Source of the DNA: Gemmatimonadaceae bacterium
Lineage (GTDB): Bacteria; Gemmatimonadota; Gemmatimonadetes; Gemmatimonadales; Gemmatimonadaceae
Reading direction: 5' to 3'
Length of the DNA stretch: 7,292 nucleotides
NCBI GenBank assembly: GCA_013820975.1
Contig: JACDHQ010000098.1
Span: 1 to 7,292, forward strand
Shown: one piece after another, positions 1 to 5,410 of the stretch
Layout: each line of letters opens with the position of its first letter
Position numbering within the stretch: the first letter of the stretch is position 1
The notes under the pieces: generated by a model
Told to the model about the DNA's origin: nothing
The model's database searches: none
The model's input: the letters and a program-made list of their open reading frames with translations, nothing else
Program-made: the position numbers and the translations under genes

Positions 1-2
1 AC

Positions 3-215
3 CTCCGCCACACGTACGCCAGCATGGCGATCGCCAGCGGAATGAGCCCAGCCGACCTCGCGCAGCGCCTCGGTCACACCGACGCGGGCTTCACCATGCG
101 CAAGTACGTGCACTTCTTCGAGCGAGCTCGGCCCCGTTCGGCGCCGTCGTTGGCGGAGCTGACGGGGGCCACAGGGGGTAACGAAGGGGGTAATCGAACC
201 GATCGCCCCAACTGA
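3..215 (+). CDS. int: Tyrosine-recombinase integrase, C-terminal fragment (5' end outside window)
   Basis: The frame is open from the left edge to the TGA at 213-215. The visible 70 residues begin LRHTYAS, the box II segment that carries the second catalytic Arg of tyrosine recombinases. Then come LAQRLGHTD (box III His) and RKYVHFF, whose Tyr (codon 105-107) is the expected nucleophile that forms the 3'-phosphotyrosine link to DNA. A short Gly/Asn-rich tail follows (GGNEGGNR). Integrases of this family insert phage DNA at a host attB site, and the tRNA 3' half starting 50 bp downstream is the natural candidate for its core. A perfect intrinsic terminator closes the gene. The N-terminal arm-binding and core-binding domains are outside the window, so the subfamily cannot be named. 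The tail codons contain the repeated word GGGGGTA, so DNA-binding sites may overlap the end of the gene. Confidence 0.93.
   Translation, partial: LRHTYASMAIASGMSPADLAQRLGHTDAGFTMRKYVHFFERARPRSAPSLAELTGATGGNEGGNRTDRPN
173..192 (+). repeat. Left-arm direct repeat, AGGGGGTA x2, 12-bp period
   Basis: AGGGGGTA occurs at 173-180 and again at 185-192, inside the last codons of the integrase. The word GGGGGTA is paired again to the right of the tRNA core (429-446) in the same orientation. Paired copies on both sides of an attachment core suggest arm-type binding sites. The left pair also encodes GGNEGGN, so protein-level repetition is a competing explanation. Confidence 0.45.
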
Positions 216-237
216 TACCCGCAGCGACAAATAGGAT

Positions 238-262
238 AGCCCCGTTCTGGACGGGGCTTTTT
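238..262 (+). terminator. Rho-independent terminator of the integrase gene
   Basis: AGCCCCGT (238-245) pairs perfectly with ACGGGGCT (251-258) across the five-base loop TCTGG, and the stem runs into a T tract at 258-262. The T tract is on the plus strand, so it ends transcription coming from the integrase. In a lysogen it would also separate the integrase from the convergent, reconstituted tRNA-Thr gene. Confidence 0.9.
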
Positions 263-264
263 CG

Positions 265-309
265 TGGAGCCAATGGTCAGATTTGAACTGACGACCTGCC
301 GATTACGAA
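265..309 (-). other. attP-like core: 3' half of tRNA-Thr(CGT)
   Basis: Read on the minus strand, 309 to 265 is a clean tRNA 3' half. It has the anticodon loop TTCGTAA (309-303, anticodon CGT), the 3' anticodon strand TCGGC, the variable loop AGGTC, and a T arm GTCAG-TTCAAAT-CTGAC with a perfect 5-bp stem. It ends with acceptor strand CATTGGC, discriminator T and encoded CCA. The bases that should form the 5' anticodon strand (plus strand 310-314, ATGGT) do not pair, and there is no D arm or 5' acceptor strand, so this is not a tRNA gene. Phages that integrate in tRNA genes carry such a 3' segment so that the host gene is rebuilt after insertion. Identity starting at the anticodon loop suggests crossover in or next to that loop. 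Phage-like genes on both sides favour attP, or a junction between tandem elements. Confidence 0.85.
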
Positions 310-322
310 ATGGTGAGCCGCG

Positions 323-350
323 CGTGCCGGAACGTGCCGGGACGTGACGG
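323..350 (+). repeat. Three helically phased 8-bp repeats CGTGMCGG, cluster 1
   Basis: CGTGCCGG occurs at 323-330 and 333-340, and CGTGACGG at 343-350. The period is exactly 10 bp, so all copies present the same DNA face. The order (two C forms, then one A form) is repeated in cluster 2. A lone related copy, AGTGCCGG, lies between the clusters at 367-374. The cluster begins 13 bp from the attachment core, the right place for arm-type integrase sites or for a recombination directionality factor that binds tandem sites. Confidence 0.65.
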
Positions 351-394
351 TTAGCGCCTAGCAGCGAGTGCCGGAGGGGTTTTCGTCCCGTCGG

Positions 395-422
395 CGTGCC
401 GGTTCGTGCCGGTTCGTGACGG
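395..422 (+). repeat. Three helically phased 8-bp repeats CGTGMCGG, cluster 2
   Basis: CGTGCCGG at 395-402 and 405-412 is followed by CGTGACGG at 415-422, again with a 10-bp period. The arrangement copies cluster 1 at a distance of 72 bp, close to seven helical turns. Only the two-base linkers differ (AA/GA in cluster 1, TT/TT here). The 8-bp cores are kept while linkers vary, which points to protein-binding words rather than a recent duplication. Confidence 0.65.
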
Positions 423-428
423 TCGGGC

Positions 429-446
429 GGGGGTAGCCAGGGGGTA
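429..446 (+). repeat. Right-arm direct repeat, GGGGGTA x2, 11-bp period
   Basis: GGGGGTA occurs at 429-435 and 440-446. The same word is paired at 174-192 on the other side of the tRNA core. This copy is non-coding, so codon choice cannot explain it. It may be a second class of arm-type site, distinct from the CGTGMCGG clusters. Confidence 0.4.
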
Positions 447-473
447 CAACGCATGTCAAGCTGCATCGCCATC

Positions 474-503
474 TTGACGTACGTATGTCATTTGGCATAG
501 GGT
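474..503 (+). promoter_or_regulatory. Promoter-like element for the early operon
   Basis: TTGACG (474-479) matches a -35 box. TAGGGT (498-503) fits the TAnnnT -10 pattern common in actinobacteria, with an 18-bp spacer. It lies about 70 bp upstream of the first gene of the rightward operon and is the best promoter candidate in the gap. The -10 match is weak and no start site can be seen. Confidence 0.45.
475..490. promoter_or_regulatory. Palindromic operator candidate overlapping the promoter
   Basis: TGACGTACGTATGTCA is a 16-bp palindrome with only one mismatched pair (TGAC-g-TACGTA-t-GTCA). It covers most of the -35 box and the spacer, so a dimeric repressor bound here would block the promoter. 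A further half-site, ATGTCA, lies upstream at 453-458 and forms a looser inverted repeat (ATGTCAAG / CTTGACGT, 453-460 and 473-480). The regulator gene is not in the window. Confidence 0.5.
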
Positions 504-516
504 GTCGAAGAAGGAA

Positions 517-536
517 GGCGGGGAGCTAGCCCCGCC
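517..536 (+). other. GC-rich hairpin in the operon leader
   Basis: GGCGGGG (517-523) pairs with CCCCGCC (530-536) across the loop AGCTAG. It falls between the promoter candidate and the first ribosome binding site. There is no T tract, so it is not a standard terminator. It could be a pause or antitermination structure, an RNA-stability element, or chance in GC-rich DNA. Confidence 0.35.
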
Positions 537-574
537 CTCGATCCAACCCCGCGCTCGAACGCAAGGAGGATCCG

Positions 575-883
575 ATGCAGTCTACCCCCAACCCTCAATT
601 CGCTCCATCGCCGCAGGCGCCACGCCCGGGAGGCCCCAGCTGTCCGCGCTGTCACGGCACCGGCCGCATTCCAGCGCCCGGCAACGCCCGCGGTCGCTGG
701 ACGTGCCCACCATGCGGCGGCAGCGGCCGCGATCACCGCGCAGCCACCGAACTCGCTCGCGAAGCGAACGCCAGCGCACGCAAAGCGATCGAGTTCACGC
801 GCGCTGGCTTCCCACAGCATGCGCTCGAGGCTCGCGCTCACTCCCGGCACCTGCGAGCCCGATCGAAGGAGGCCGCACGATGA
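575..883 (+). CDS. Small CxxCxGxG zinc-binding protein
   Basis: This 102-aa first gene of the operon starts at an ATG behind a strong AAGGAGG (563-569). After a Pro-rich N-terminus it has two copies of the DnaJ-type cysteine motif CxxCxGxG: C23/C26 in CPRCHGTG and C44/C47 in CPPCGGSG. Together these should hold one zinc ion in a small ribbon. The remainder (about 52-102) is Arg/Ala-rich and probably helical, with the segment ATELAREANASARKAIEF. No J domain is present, so it is not DnaJ. The role is unknown; binding nucleic acid or a partner protein is a guess. The stop overlaps the next start as ATGA (880-883), which implies translational coupling to the ATPase gene. Frame, strong RBS and motifs make the gene itself convincing. 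Confidence 0.85.
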   Translation: MQSTPNPQFAPSPQAPRPGGPSCPRCHGTGRIPAPGNARGRWTCPPCGGSGRDHRAATELAREANASARKAIEFTRAGFPQHALEARAHSRHLRARSKEAAR

Positions 884-2853
884 AGCTCCTCACGCTCCGG
901 CTCAGCAATTTCATGGGCGCCCGCGACTTCACGCTCGACTTGCAAGGCGACAGCGCCACCATCCGCGGTACCAACGCCAGCGGCAAGACCAGCACCTTCA
1001 GCGCCTTCACCTGGTTGCTCTTCGGCAAGGACGCTAGCGGCCAGGCCGTCTTCGACATCAAGACCATCGGAGCGGATGGTGAGGCGCTGCACAACCTCGA
1101 GCACACCGTCGAGGGCACGTTCGAAGTCGGCGACGAGACCCTCACGCTCAAGAAGACGTACGTCGAGGTCTGGACGAAGAAGCGCGGCAGCAGCACCAGC
1201 GAGTTCACCGGCCACCGCGTCGATCACCACATTGACGGCGTGCCCGTCCAGAAGAAGGAGTACGACGCTCGCATCAGCGCAATCGCGCCGGAGGGCGTGT
1301 TCCGGCTGCTCACTGATCCCGACGCGTTCAACGCGCTCCCCTGGAAGGACCGCCGCACGCTGTTACTCGACGTCTGCGGCGACGTCACCGATGCTGACGT
1401 GATCGATAGCGATCCGGAGCTCGCGGATCTGCCGGGGATCCTCGGCAAGCGCTCGCTCGACGACGCTCGCAAGGTCGTCGACGCCCGCCGGCGCGAGATC
1501 AACCGCGAGCTGCAAGCCGTGCCCGTGCGGATCGACGAAGCGACGCAGGGCCGGCCGGTCGTGCCGAGCGAATCGCGCGAGAAGCTCGACGCGAAACTCG
1601 CCACCCTACGTGACGCGCGCACGGCGTTGGAGCGGCAACGCGCCCGCCTCGAGGCCGGCGGCGAGATCGCGGAGGTGCAAGCTCGAGTCCGGGAAGCCGA
1701 GGGAAAGATCGCCGACACAGCGCGGAAGGTCACGGCCGGCGCCGAGGAGGCGCTGGCGACCGCGCGACGCGAACGCGACGCGCTGAAGGACGCCGAGCAG
1801 ACCACCGACCGTGCGCTCCTGAGCATCGACCGTGACCTCTCCGAGACCGAAGCCGAGACTGCGCAGCTCGACGCGCGCCTCGCCGACCTCCGCACGCGCT
1901 GGGGTGAGGTCAACGGTCGCACGCCGCCGCACGCGAGCACGCCCGACTCCTGCGCCGCCTGCGGACAGGCGCTGCCCGCCGAGCACGTGCAGGCGGCGCA
2001 GGCTCGCGCGCTCGACGAGTTCAACGTCCGCAAGGCGAAGGACCTCGAGGACGTCCAGGCGCGCGGGCAACGAGCCCGGCAGGAGCGCGAGGCGCTCACG
2101 AGCAAGCTCGAGGAGCTCCGGCAGTCGCTTGAGAGCGCGAACCAGGCGCAGCTGCGCGCGGCGACCGCCGCCCGCGACGCCGCCGCCCGCGTGAACGACC
2201 TCGACGGCAGCATCCCCGACCCCACCCAAGACCCGACGCACCAAACCCTCACCGCGGCGAAGGCGAAGCTCGAGCAGCAGATCGAGAGCCTCCGCGAGGG
2301 CAACACCGACACCCTCGCCGGCCTCCGCGCGGACGTCCTCAAGCTCGACGCCGAGATCAACGATCTCGTGCAGTCGATCGGCGCCATCGACAACGCCGCC
2401 AAAGCTGACGCGCGCATCCGTGACCTCGCCGCGCAGGAGAAGACCCTCTCTCGCGAGTTCGAGGAGCTCGAGCGGCACCTGCACCTCTTCGACACCTTCA
2501 CCCGCGCCAAGGTCGCGCTGCTCACCGAGCGCATCAACACTCGCTTCAGCATCACCCGCTGGCGCCTCTTCGAAGACCAGATCAACGGCGGCCTGACCGA
2601 CGCCTGCACCGCGATGGTCGCTGGGGTCCCCTACGGATCGGGCCTCAACCGTGCGGGCCGCATCAATTGCGGACTCGACATCATCCGCGTGCTCCAGGAC
2701 CACCACCAGTTCTACCCGCCGGTGTTCATCGACGAAGCCGAGAGCATCATCGAGACCCTCCCGCTCGACACGCAGGTCATCCGCCTGATCGTCGACGAAC
2801 GCCACCCCACCCTCACCGTCCAGCTCGACGCCACCCAGGAGGTAGCAGCATGA
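880..2853 (+). CDS. Rad50/SbcC-like zinc-hook AAA ATPase
   Basis: This 657-aa protein has SMC/Rad50 architecture. The N-terminus MKLLTLRLSNFMGARDF is the usual Rad50 opening strand, followed by Walker A GTNASGKTS (residues 30-38). The head lobe ends near 230. Two long charged heptad-like stretches (about 232-350 and 365-545) flank a zinc-hook motif, C358-A-A-C361 followed by GQALP. The C-terminal head carries the signature-like AGRINCGLDIIRVL (592-605) and Walker B VFIDEAES (615-622). It is shorter than cellular SbcC or Rad50 (about 850-1,300 aa), as is normal for phage versions. It probably binds DNA ends or bridges strands in an ATP-dependent way during phage recombination or replication. 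No SbcD/Mre11 gene is adjacent; the MBL-fold protein two genes downstream is the likely nuclease partner by context. The ATG at 880 follows AAGGAGG (866-872) by 7 nt. The frame is open further upstream to 502, but that part lacks an RBS and overlaps the zinc-protein gene. Confidence 0.92.
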   Translation: MKLLTLRLSNFMGARDFTLDLQGDSATIRGTNASGKTSTFSAFTWLLFGKDASGQAVFDIKTIGADGEALHNLEHTVEGTFEVGDETLTLKKTYVEVWTKKRGSSTSEFTGHRVDHHIDGVPVQKKEYDARISAIAPEGVFRLLTDPDAFNALPWKDRRTLLLDVCGDVTDADVIDSDPELADLPGILGKRSLDDARKVVDARRREINRELQAVPVRIDEATQGRPVVPSESREKLDAKLATLRDARTALERQRARLEAGGEIAEVQARVREAEGKIADTARKVTAGAEEALATARRERDALKDAEQTTDRALLSIDRDLSETEAETAQLDARLADLRTRWGEVNGRTPPHASTPDSCAACGQALPAEHVQAAQARALDEFNVRKAKDLEDVQARGQRARQEREALTSKLEELRQSLESANQAQLRAATAARDAAARVNDLDGSIPDPTQDPTHQTLTAAKAKLEQQIESLREGNTDTLAGLRADVLKLDAEINDLVQSIGAIDNAAKADARIRDLAAQEKTLSREFEELERHLHLFDTFTRAKVALLTERINTRFSITRWRLFEDQINGGLTDACTAMVAGVPYGSGLNRAGRINCGLDIIRVLQDHHQFYPPVFIDEAESIIETLPLDTQVIRLIVDERHPTLTVQLDATQEVAA

Positions 2854-3842
2854 CCCAGACCGTCGCCAAGCCCAACGGACAGACCGACCTCGCGCTCATG
2901 AAGCGCACTACCGTCGACGCCGTCACCGATCGCGTGCGCGGCCTGCTCGAGAGCAAGGAGCTCCACCTACCGCCCGGGTACTCCGCCGAGAACGCCCTGA
3001 AGGCAGCGTGGCTCGTGCTGCAGGAGGTCGAGGACAAGAACAAGCGGCCGGCGTTGAGCGTGTGCACGCAGAACAGCATCGCCAACAGCCTCTTCAGCAT
3101 GGTCGTGCAGGGCCTCGACCCCATGAAAAAGCAAGCCTACTTCATCGTCCGCGGTACGCAGCTCACCCTCCTCCGCTCCTACTTCGGCACGATCGCCGCG
3201 GCGAAGCGCATGGCCGGCGTGATCGACGTCTACGCCGAAGCGGTGTACGAGGGCGACGAGTTCGAGTACGAGATCGACCGCGGCATCAAGCGCGTCACGA
3301 AGCACAAGCAGTCCCTCGGGAGCATCGACCCGAGCAAGATCGTGGGTGCGTACGCCGTCGTCGACCTCGGTCCCGATCGGGAGCAGGTCACGGAGATCAT
3401 GGCGATGACGCAGATCCGCACGAGCTGGTCGAAGGGCTACGCGAACGGCCCGCAGAAGGATCAGCCCGACGAGATGGCGCGCCGCACGGTCGTGAATCGC
3501 GCGCTCAAGCGCTTCATCAACTCGTCGAACGACGACCACCTGGGCTTGTTCGTGGATCACTTCAATCGGAGCGACATGGAGCCGAACGAGCGCGCCGAGC
3601 TCGAGGTGGGCGAGGACGCGCGAGAGCGCGCGAACCGGCAACTCGTCGACTTCGATGACGAGCACACCATCGACGTCGAGACCCGCCAGGCGGTCGACGA
3701 GGCTCCCGACTCGCCCGACGCGACTGGTGGCATGAGCGACGAGGAGGCCGAGGAGATTCGCGCTCGCGAGATCGCCGAAGCCGCGCCGACGCTCTTCCAT
3801 GACGAGAAGCGCCAGGCGAAGACGAACGCGGCGCCCTTCTGA
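2850..3842 (+). CDS. recT: RecT-family single-strand annealing protein
   Basis: This 330-aa RecT/Bet-type recombinase anneals complementary single strands coated during phage replication or end resection. Hallmarks are GLDPMKKQAYFIV (88-100) directly followed by RGTQLTLLRSYFGT (101-114), the canonical RecT core, and the later block DEMARRTVVNRALKRFINSS (207-226) with its preceding SWSKGYANG. From about residue 245 the tail is acidic and probably disordered, rich in Glu and Asp, and ends in NAAPF. The start overlaps the ATPase stop as ATGA (2850-2853) and has AGGAGG at 2837-2842, 7 nt away. The frame can be read further upstream, but that part is only the shadow of the ATPase C-terminus. The order Rad50-like ATPase, RecT, MBL nuclease is a familiar phage recombination module, with the MBL enzyme apparently taking the exonuclease role that RecE has in the Rac prophage. 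Confidence 0.96.
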   Translation: MTQTVAKPNGQTDLALMKRTTVDAVTDRVRGLLESKELHLPPGYSAENALKAAWLVLQEVEDKNKRPALSVCTQNSIANSLFSMVVQGLDPMKKQAYFIVRGTQLTLLRSYFGTIAAAKRMAGVIDVYAEAVYEGDEFEYEIDRGIKRVTKHKQSLGSIDPSKIVGAYAVVDLGPDREQVTEIMAMTQIRTSWSKGYANGPQKDQPDEMARRTVVNRALKRFINSSNDDHLGLFVDHFNRSDMEPNERAELEVGEDARERANRQLVDFDDEHTIDVETRQAVDEAPDSPDATGGMSDEEAEEIRAREIAEAAPTLFHDEKRQAKTNAAPF

Positions 3843-4555
3843 TGAACGTGCGGGTCCTAGCGTCGAGCTCGGCGGGTAACGCCTACGTCCTCGAGGACGA
3901 CGGGCGCACCCTCCTGCTCGACGCCGGCATCCGCTACCCGGACCTGCAGAAGGCGCTCTGGCACCGCGTGACGGCGTTGGACGGGTGCCTCGTGACGCAC
4001 GAACATGGCGACCATGCGAAGGCGGTGCCGCAGCTGATGCGCGCCGGGGTCGACGTCTACGCGAGTGCCGGGACGCTCGACGCGATCGGCGCGAGCGGGC
4101 ACAGGGCGCGCACCGTGCGGGATCAGCAGCCGATCGACGTCGGCCCGTGGCGTGTGTTGCCCCTACAGGCTGTGCATGACGCTCGTGAGCCGCTCTCGTA
4201 CCTCGTCGCCGGACCCACGGGCAAGTGCCTCTACGTGACCGACACGGCATTCTGCCCGTACCGGTTCCAGGGCCTCACGCACGTGCTAATCGAGGCGAAC
4301 TTCAGCGACGAGATCTTGCGGCGGAACGTTGACAACGGCAGCGTCGACGTGCACCGGGCGGCCAGGACCCAGCGCAATCACCTCAGCCTCGCTCGGGCGA
4401 TCGACCTGCTGCGGGCGAACGACATGAGCGGCGTCGAGGGCGTCTGGCTCCTGCACATGAGCAACGAAAACGGCGACGCTGACGCTTTCAAGGCCGCCGT
4501 GCAGGTCGCCTGCGCCCGACCTACCTACATCGCAGAGGAGCGAGCAACGACATGA
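3842..4555 (+). CDS. MBL-fold hydrolase, YycJ/WalJ-like nuclease
   Basis: This 237-aa metallo-beta-lactamase-fold protein opens with VLASSSAGNAYVLED, the usual YycJ/WalJ N-terminus. It has the metal motif THEHGDH (H53, H55, D57, H58), H112 in the HDAREPLSY block, D134 in YVTDT, a conserved-looking Glu in LIEANFSDEIL (150-160), H180 in NHLS, and H205 in LHMSNEN. This fits a complete dinuclear metal site. From general knowledge of the family, YycJ-type enzymes act as 5' exonucleases on DNA. Beside RecT this suggests resection to give the single-stranded substrate RecT needs. The ATG overlaps the RecT stop by one base (TGATG at 3840-3844) with no clear Shine-Dalgarno, so translation probably depends on coupling. 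A general MBL hydrolase with another substrate remains possible, since only motif order and context support the nuclease role. Confidence 0.88.
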   Translation: MNVRVLASSSAGNAYVLEDDGRTLLLDAGIRYPDLQKALWHRVTALDGCLVTHEHGDHAKAVPQLMRAGVDVYASAGTLDAIGASGHRARTVRDQQPIDVGPWRVLPLQAVHDAREPLSYLVAGPTGKCLYVTDTAFCPYRFQGLTHVLIEANFSDEILRRNVDNGSVDVHRAARTQRNHLSLARAIDLLRANDMSGVEGVWLLHMSNENGDADAFKAAVQVACARPTYIAEERATT

Positions 4556-4737
4556 GGAACAACGAGCAGATGTTCGGAATCGACGCGACGGAATGGCTTC
4601 GCCGCTGGGACGCAGGCGAAACCGTGTGGACCGTCTCACTAGGCGGCCTCGGCCCTGAGTACGAACAATGCATCCAGATCACCGGCGCCGAGATCCTGCG
4701 GTGGCTGCTGGTAGTGGCATCGAGCCGTCGACCCTGA
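4552..4737 (+). CDS. Small phage protein, N-terminal part of a probably split gene
   Basis: This 61-aa frame overlaps the MBL stop as ATGA (4552-4555) and has AGAGGAG at 4534-4540. The conserved-looking core is TEWLRRWDAGETVWTVSLGG plus LGPEYEQCIQITGAEIL (33-49). It then ends abruptly in an uncharacteristic WLLVVASSRRP. From memory, phage proteins with a GGLGPxYEQ block usually continue with a SGAQWGAAxNL block, and that block is encoded just downstream in the -1 frame. The present reading frame is therefore likely the front half of a longer protein of about 140 aa. The function of that family is not known to me. It could still be a genuine short protein, since its start is well coupled to the upstream gene. 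Confidence 0.6.
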   Translation: MRNNEQMFGIDATEWLRRWDAGETVWTVSLGGLGPEYEQCIQITGAEILRWLLVVASSRRP

Positions 4738-4988
4738 CGTCCCCCCTGACGGCTGACGAGTGGAAGACGATCCGGGAGCGGATGGAGAAGCACGTGATGG
4801 CGCTGAAGGTCGTGATGGATCTAGGCGACATCTCGGGCGCCCAATGGGGCGCGGCGGCGAACCTGGGGCTGAACCTCTACCGGCGCTCGCCGGCCGTGGC
4901 TCTGGGGGACGAGGCCGTGAAGAACCGCCTGATTCAGGTCTCACGGGCGTTCCCGGGGACGATCATCACGGTCGAGGCGCCGGCATGA
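4701..4988 (+). CDS. Small phage protein, C-terminal part of a probably split gene
   Basis: Coding potential resumes in the -1 frame and ends at the TGA at 4986-4988. The recognisable part is LTADEWKTIRERMEKHV, then DISGAQWGAAANLGLNLYRR and KNRLIQVSRAFPG. The start is uncertain. An ATG at 4668 would read the wrong frame of the preceding conserved block. The GTG at 4701 (used here, 95 aa) has no Shine-Dalgarno. A CTG at 4734 makes a CTGA overlap with the upstream stop. An ATG at 4782 has GGGAG nearby but would discard the coding-like DEWKTIRER segment. The simplest reading is continuation of the 4552 gene after a one-base loss (or two-base gain) between about 4702 and 4735, either real or a sequencing error. 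The stop overlaps the next gene as ATGA. Confidence 0.6.
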   Translation: MAAGSGIEPSTLTSPLTADEWKTIRERMEKHVMALKVVMDLGDISGAQWGAAANLGLNLYRRSPAVALGDEAVKNRLIQVSRAFPGTIITVEAPA

Positions 4989-5410
4989 CGCGCGTGGATG
5001 TGTTGCGGCTCGAGCCTGGTTGCTGGGTGACGTTCGAGCTGGATGACGTCGGCAGCGGTGGTCGCGGCGAAGTGCTGGCGATCGACCTCGAGCATGACTT
5101 GATCACCCTCGACGTTGACGACCAGGAAGTGGTTGTCGGCGCGCGGGACATCAGAAGCGTGATGCCGCCCGTGGACGAGGATCGCATCGTTAAGGCTCTC
5201 GGGCATCCGGTAGGGCGACCACCGACGGCGAAGCGCCGCCGTGACGGGCTCGCGGAGAACATGACGGCGTTCGAGTTGACGGTCAAGGACGTGCTTCTCG
5301 TGCTGATGGCGGATCAGCAGTTGCACCCGGAGACCACGATGGAGGAGCTTGTCGAGACAGCCATGAACACCGCCGACACCCTCTTCGACGCGCTCGAGGC
5401 CGACTCGTGA
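4985..5410 (+). CDS. Unknown 141-aa protein with beta-rich N-terminus
   Basis: The ATG at 4985 overlaps the previous stop as ATGA, with GAGG at 4974-4977. Residues 1-58 (VLRLEPGCWVTFELD, GGRGEVLAIDLEHD, ITLDVDDQEVVV) alternate hydrophobic and polar residues with turns and suggest a small SH3-like beta barrel; this is inference from pattern only. A basic linker, GRPPTAKRRRDG (77-88), follows. The C-terminal 90-141 looks helical and acidic (AFELTVKDVLLVLMADQQ, MEELVETAMNTADTLFDALEAD). I do not recognise the family. Its place behind the recombination genes suggests an accessory early function. Confidence 0.8.
   Translation: MTRVDVLRLEPGCWVTFELDDVGSGGRGEVLAIDLEHDLITLDVDDQEVVVGARDIRSVMPPVDEDRIVKALGHPVGRPPTAKRRRDGLAENMTAFELTVKDVLLVLMADQQLHPETTMEELVETAMNTADTLFDALEADS

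Noticed and set aside
265..345. Complete minus-strand tRNA gene
   Set aside because: Bases 310-314 cannot pair with the 3' anticodon strand, and no D arm or 5' acceptor strand follows.
323..422. CRISPR array
   Set aside because: The repeat units are only 8 bp with 2-bp linkers, far too short for repeats and spacers, and no cas genes are seen.
502..879. Upstream extension of the ATPase to a GTG at 502
   Set aside because: The added 126 residues are Arg/Ser/Pro-rich shadow sequence of the zinc-protein gene with no ribosome binding site. The ATG at 880 has AAGGAGG and gives the canonical Rad50 N-terminus.
575..883. DnaJ chaperone
   Set aside because: Only two CxxCxGxG motifs are present, with no J domain or HPD motif, and the protein has just 102 residues.
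1224..2609. Long minus-strand open frame (about 460 codons) opposite the ATPase gene
   Set aside because: Its product is a Ser/Arg/Ala-rich string with no motif. It is antisense to a well-supported coding gene, as expected in high-GC DNA.
2967..4250. Long minus-strand open frame opposite recT and the MBL gene
   Set aside because: The Arg/Ala/His-rich product has no family features, and both plus-strand genes beneath it are clear family members.
3842..4555. SbcD/Mre11 nuclease identity for the MBL protein
   Set aside because: The HxHxDH motif and the YycJ-like block order define an MBL fold; the phosphoesterase motifs of Mre11 (such as GNHD) are absent.
4735..4746. Programmed -1 frameshift at the T-C6 run
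   Set aside because: The run (4740-4746) lies after the upstream stop at 4735-4737, so ribosomes in the first frame would not reach it.
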